In this document: piece by piece, positions 63,673 to 64,000 of the stretch
Layout of the letters: the number at the start of each line of letters is the position of its first letter
Position numbering within the stretch: the first letter of the stretch is position 1
Assembly (NCBI GenBank): GCA_900317055.1
Contig: ONFF01000003.1
Location: 62,001-126,000 of the forward strand
Source of the DNA: an uncultured Bacteroidales bacterium
GTDB lineage: Bacteria > Bacteroidota > Bacteroidia > Bacteroidales > F082
DNA length: 64,000 nucleotides
Reading direction: 5' to 3'
The notes under the pieces: model-generated
What the model was told of the DNA's origin: nothing
The model's database searches: none
What the model saw: only the letters and a program-made list of their open reading frames with translations
Made by a program: the position numbers and the translations under genes

Positions 63673-64000
63673 TCAATGCAGCTTGGCAAGAGCGGCCTTG
63701 ATGCGCTTCACAGCCTCGATGAGTTTGTCCTCAGAGGTGGCATACGACAGACGGATGCAGTCGTCGTTGCCAAAGGCATTGCCAGCCACGCAAGCTACGT
63801 GAGCGTTGTAGAGCAACCACATGCAGAGGTCGTCGCTGCCCTTGATGACGGTCTCGCCGTCAGTCTTGCCGTAGAACGACTTCATCTCGGGGAAGACATA
63901 GAAAGCGCCGGCAGGTGTGTTGCACTTCACGCCAGGGATCTCGTTCAGCAGCTTCACGAAGGTGTCGCGGCGGTGACGGAAGGCCTTCAGCATGTCTTGA
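63673..64000 (-). CDS. Class I/II aminotransferase, 3' part only
   Basis: PLP-dependent aspartate-type aminotransferase; only the last ~109 residues are in the window and the frame stays open to base 64000. The segment FRHRRDTFVKLLNEIPGV and GAFYVFPEMKSF is typical of AspC-like family I aminotransferases, as is CVAGNAFGNDDCIRLSYATSEDKLIEAVKRI. The active-site lysine lies outside. Substrate cannot be named from this part. Confidence 0.9.
   Translation of the reverse strand, partial: QDMLKAFRHRRDTFVKLLNEIPGVKCNTPAGAFYVFPEMKSFYGKTDGETVIKGSDDLCMWLLYNAHVACVAGNAFGNDDCIRLSYATSEDKLIEAVKRIKAALAKLH

Overview
The window is a stretch of chromosome from a member of the Bacteroidota, most likely order Bacteroidales. 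This rests on the TAnnTTTG-type -7 promoters, the gene neighbourhoods (nadK / PorG-like / uppS / bamA / two ompH; porT next to ubiE; rsfS-ftsH-LUD), a serine palmitoyltransferase, alpha-2-macroglobulin with PbpC, and a tmRNA whose tag reads GENNYALAA. Housekeeping genes are close to 50% G+C in hand-counted lines. Species cannot be fixed from sequence alone.

Layout. 1-10.4 kb: lepA (5' truncated), dprA-rsgA-nadK, then an outer-membrane biogenesis run (PorG-like, uppS, bamA, two OmpH/Skp chaperones). 10.4-14.6 kb: a two-domain VOC protein and an SDR reductase on the minus strand, divergent from serine palmitoyltransferase, then a MarR regulator. 14.6-18.2 kb: lipoprotein, small secreted protein, and a VTC-domain / DUF4956 / DUF2490 operon. 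18.4-25.7 kb: an InlB-repeat lipoprotein and a thioester alpha-2-macroglobulin.

25.7-36.4 kb is a visibly AT-rich accessory island (21 of 60 bases G/C in the line at 30001). It separates the alpha-2-macroglobulin gene from its usual partner pbpC. It holds an AAA/DUF4143 ATPase, a 1,826-residue DUF4011-SF1 helicase-nuclease, a 27-codon coupled small ORF, an ABC-type ATPase plus Toprim/DUF4435 pair that looks like a PARIS (AriA/AriB) anti-phage system, and a REP-associated tyrosine transposase surrounded by its own palindromes. This is the part most likely to contain an undescribed system.

36.4-64 kb: pbpC, kdsC-like phosphatase, rsfS-ftsH-LUD, a GIY-YIG nuclease framed by inverted repeats, a minus-strand periplasmic folding operon (two parvulin-type PPIases, a lipoprotein, MoxR), guaB, a rhodanese-metallohydrolase lipoprotein, a DUF5131 protein, tmRNA, a sigma-54 response regulator without DNA-binding domain, an FGE-type protein, an aspartic protease, a LOG protein, tRNA-Gly(CCC), tRNA-Val(UAC), tRNA-Glu(UUC), SPFH and Tim44-like zinc-ribbon proteins, PorT, menG/ubiE, a family 9 glycosyltransferase, DUF4254 and the 3' part of an aminotransferase.

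The intergenic spaces are unusually rich in short palindromic repeats. At least six families recur in the window; one carries an internal nuclease gene and another surrounds its own transposase.
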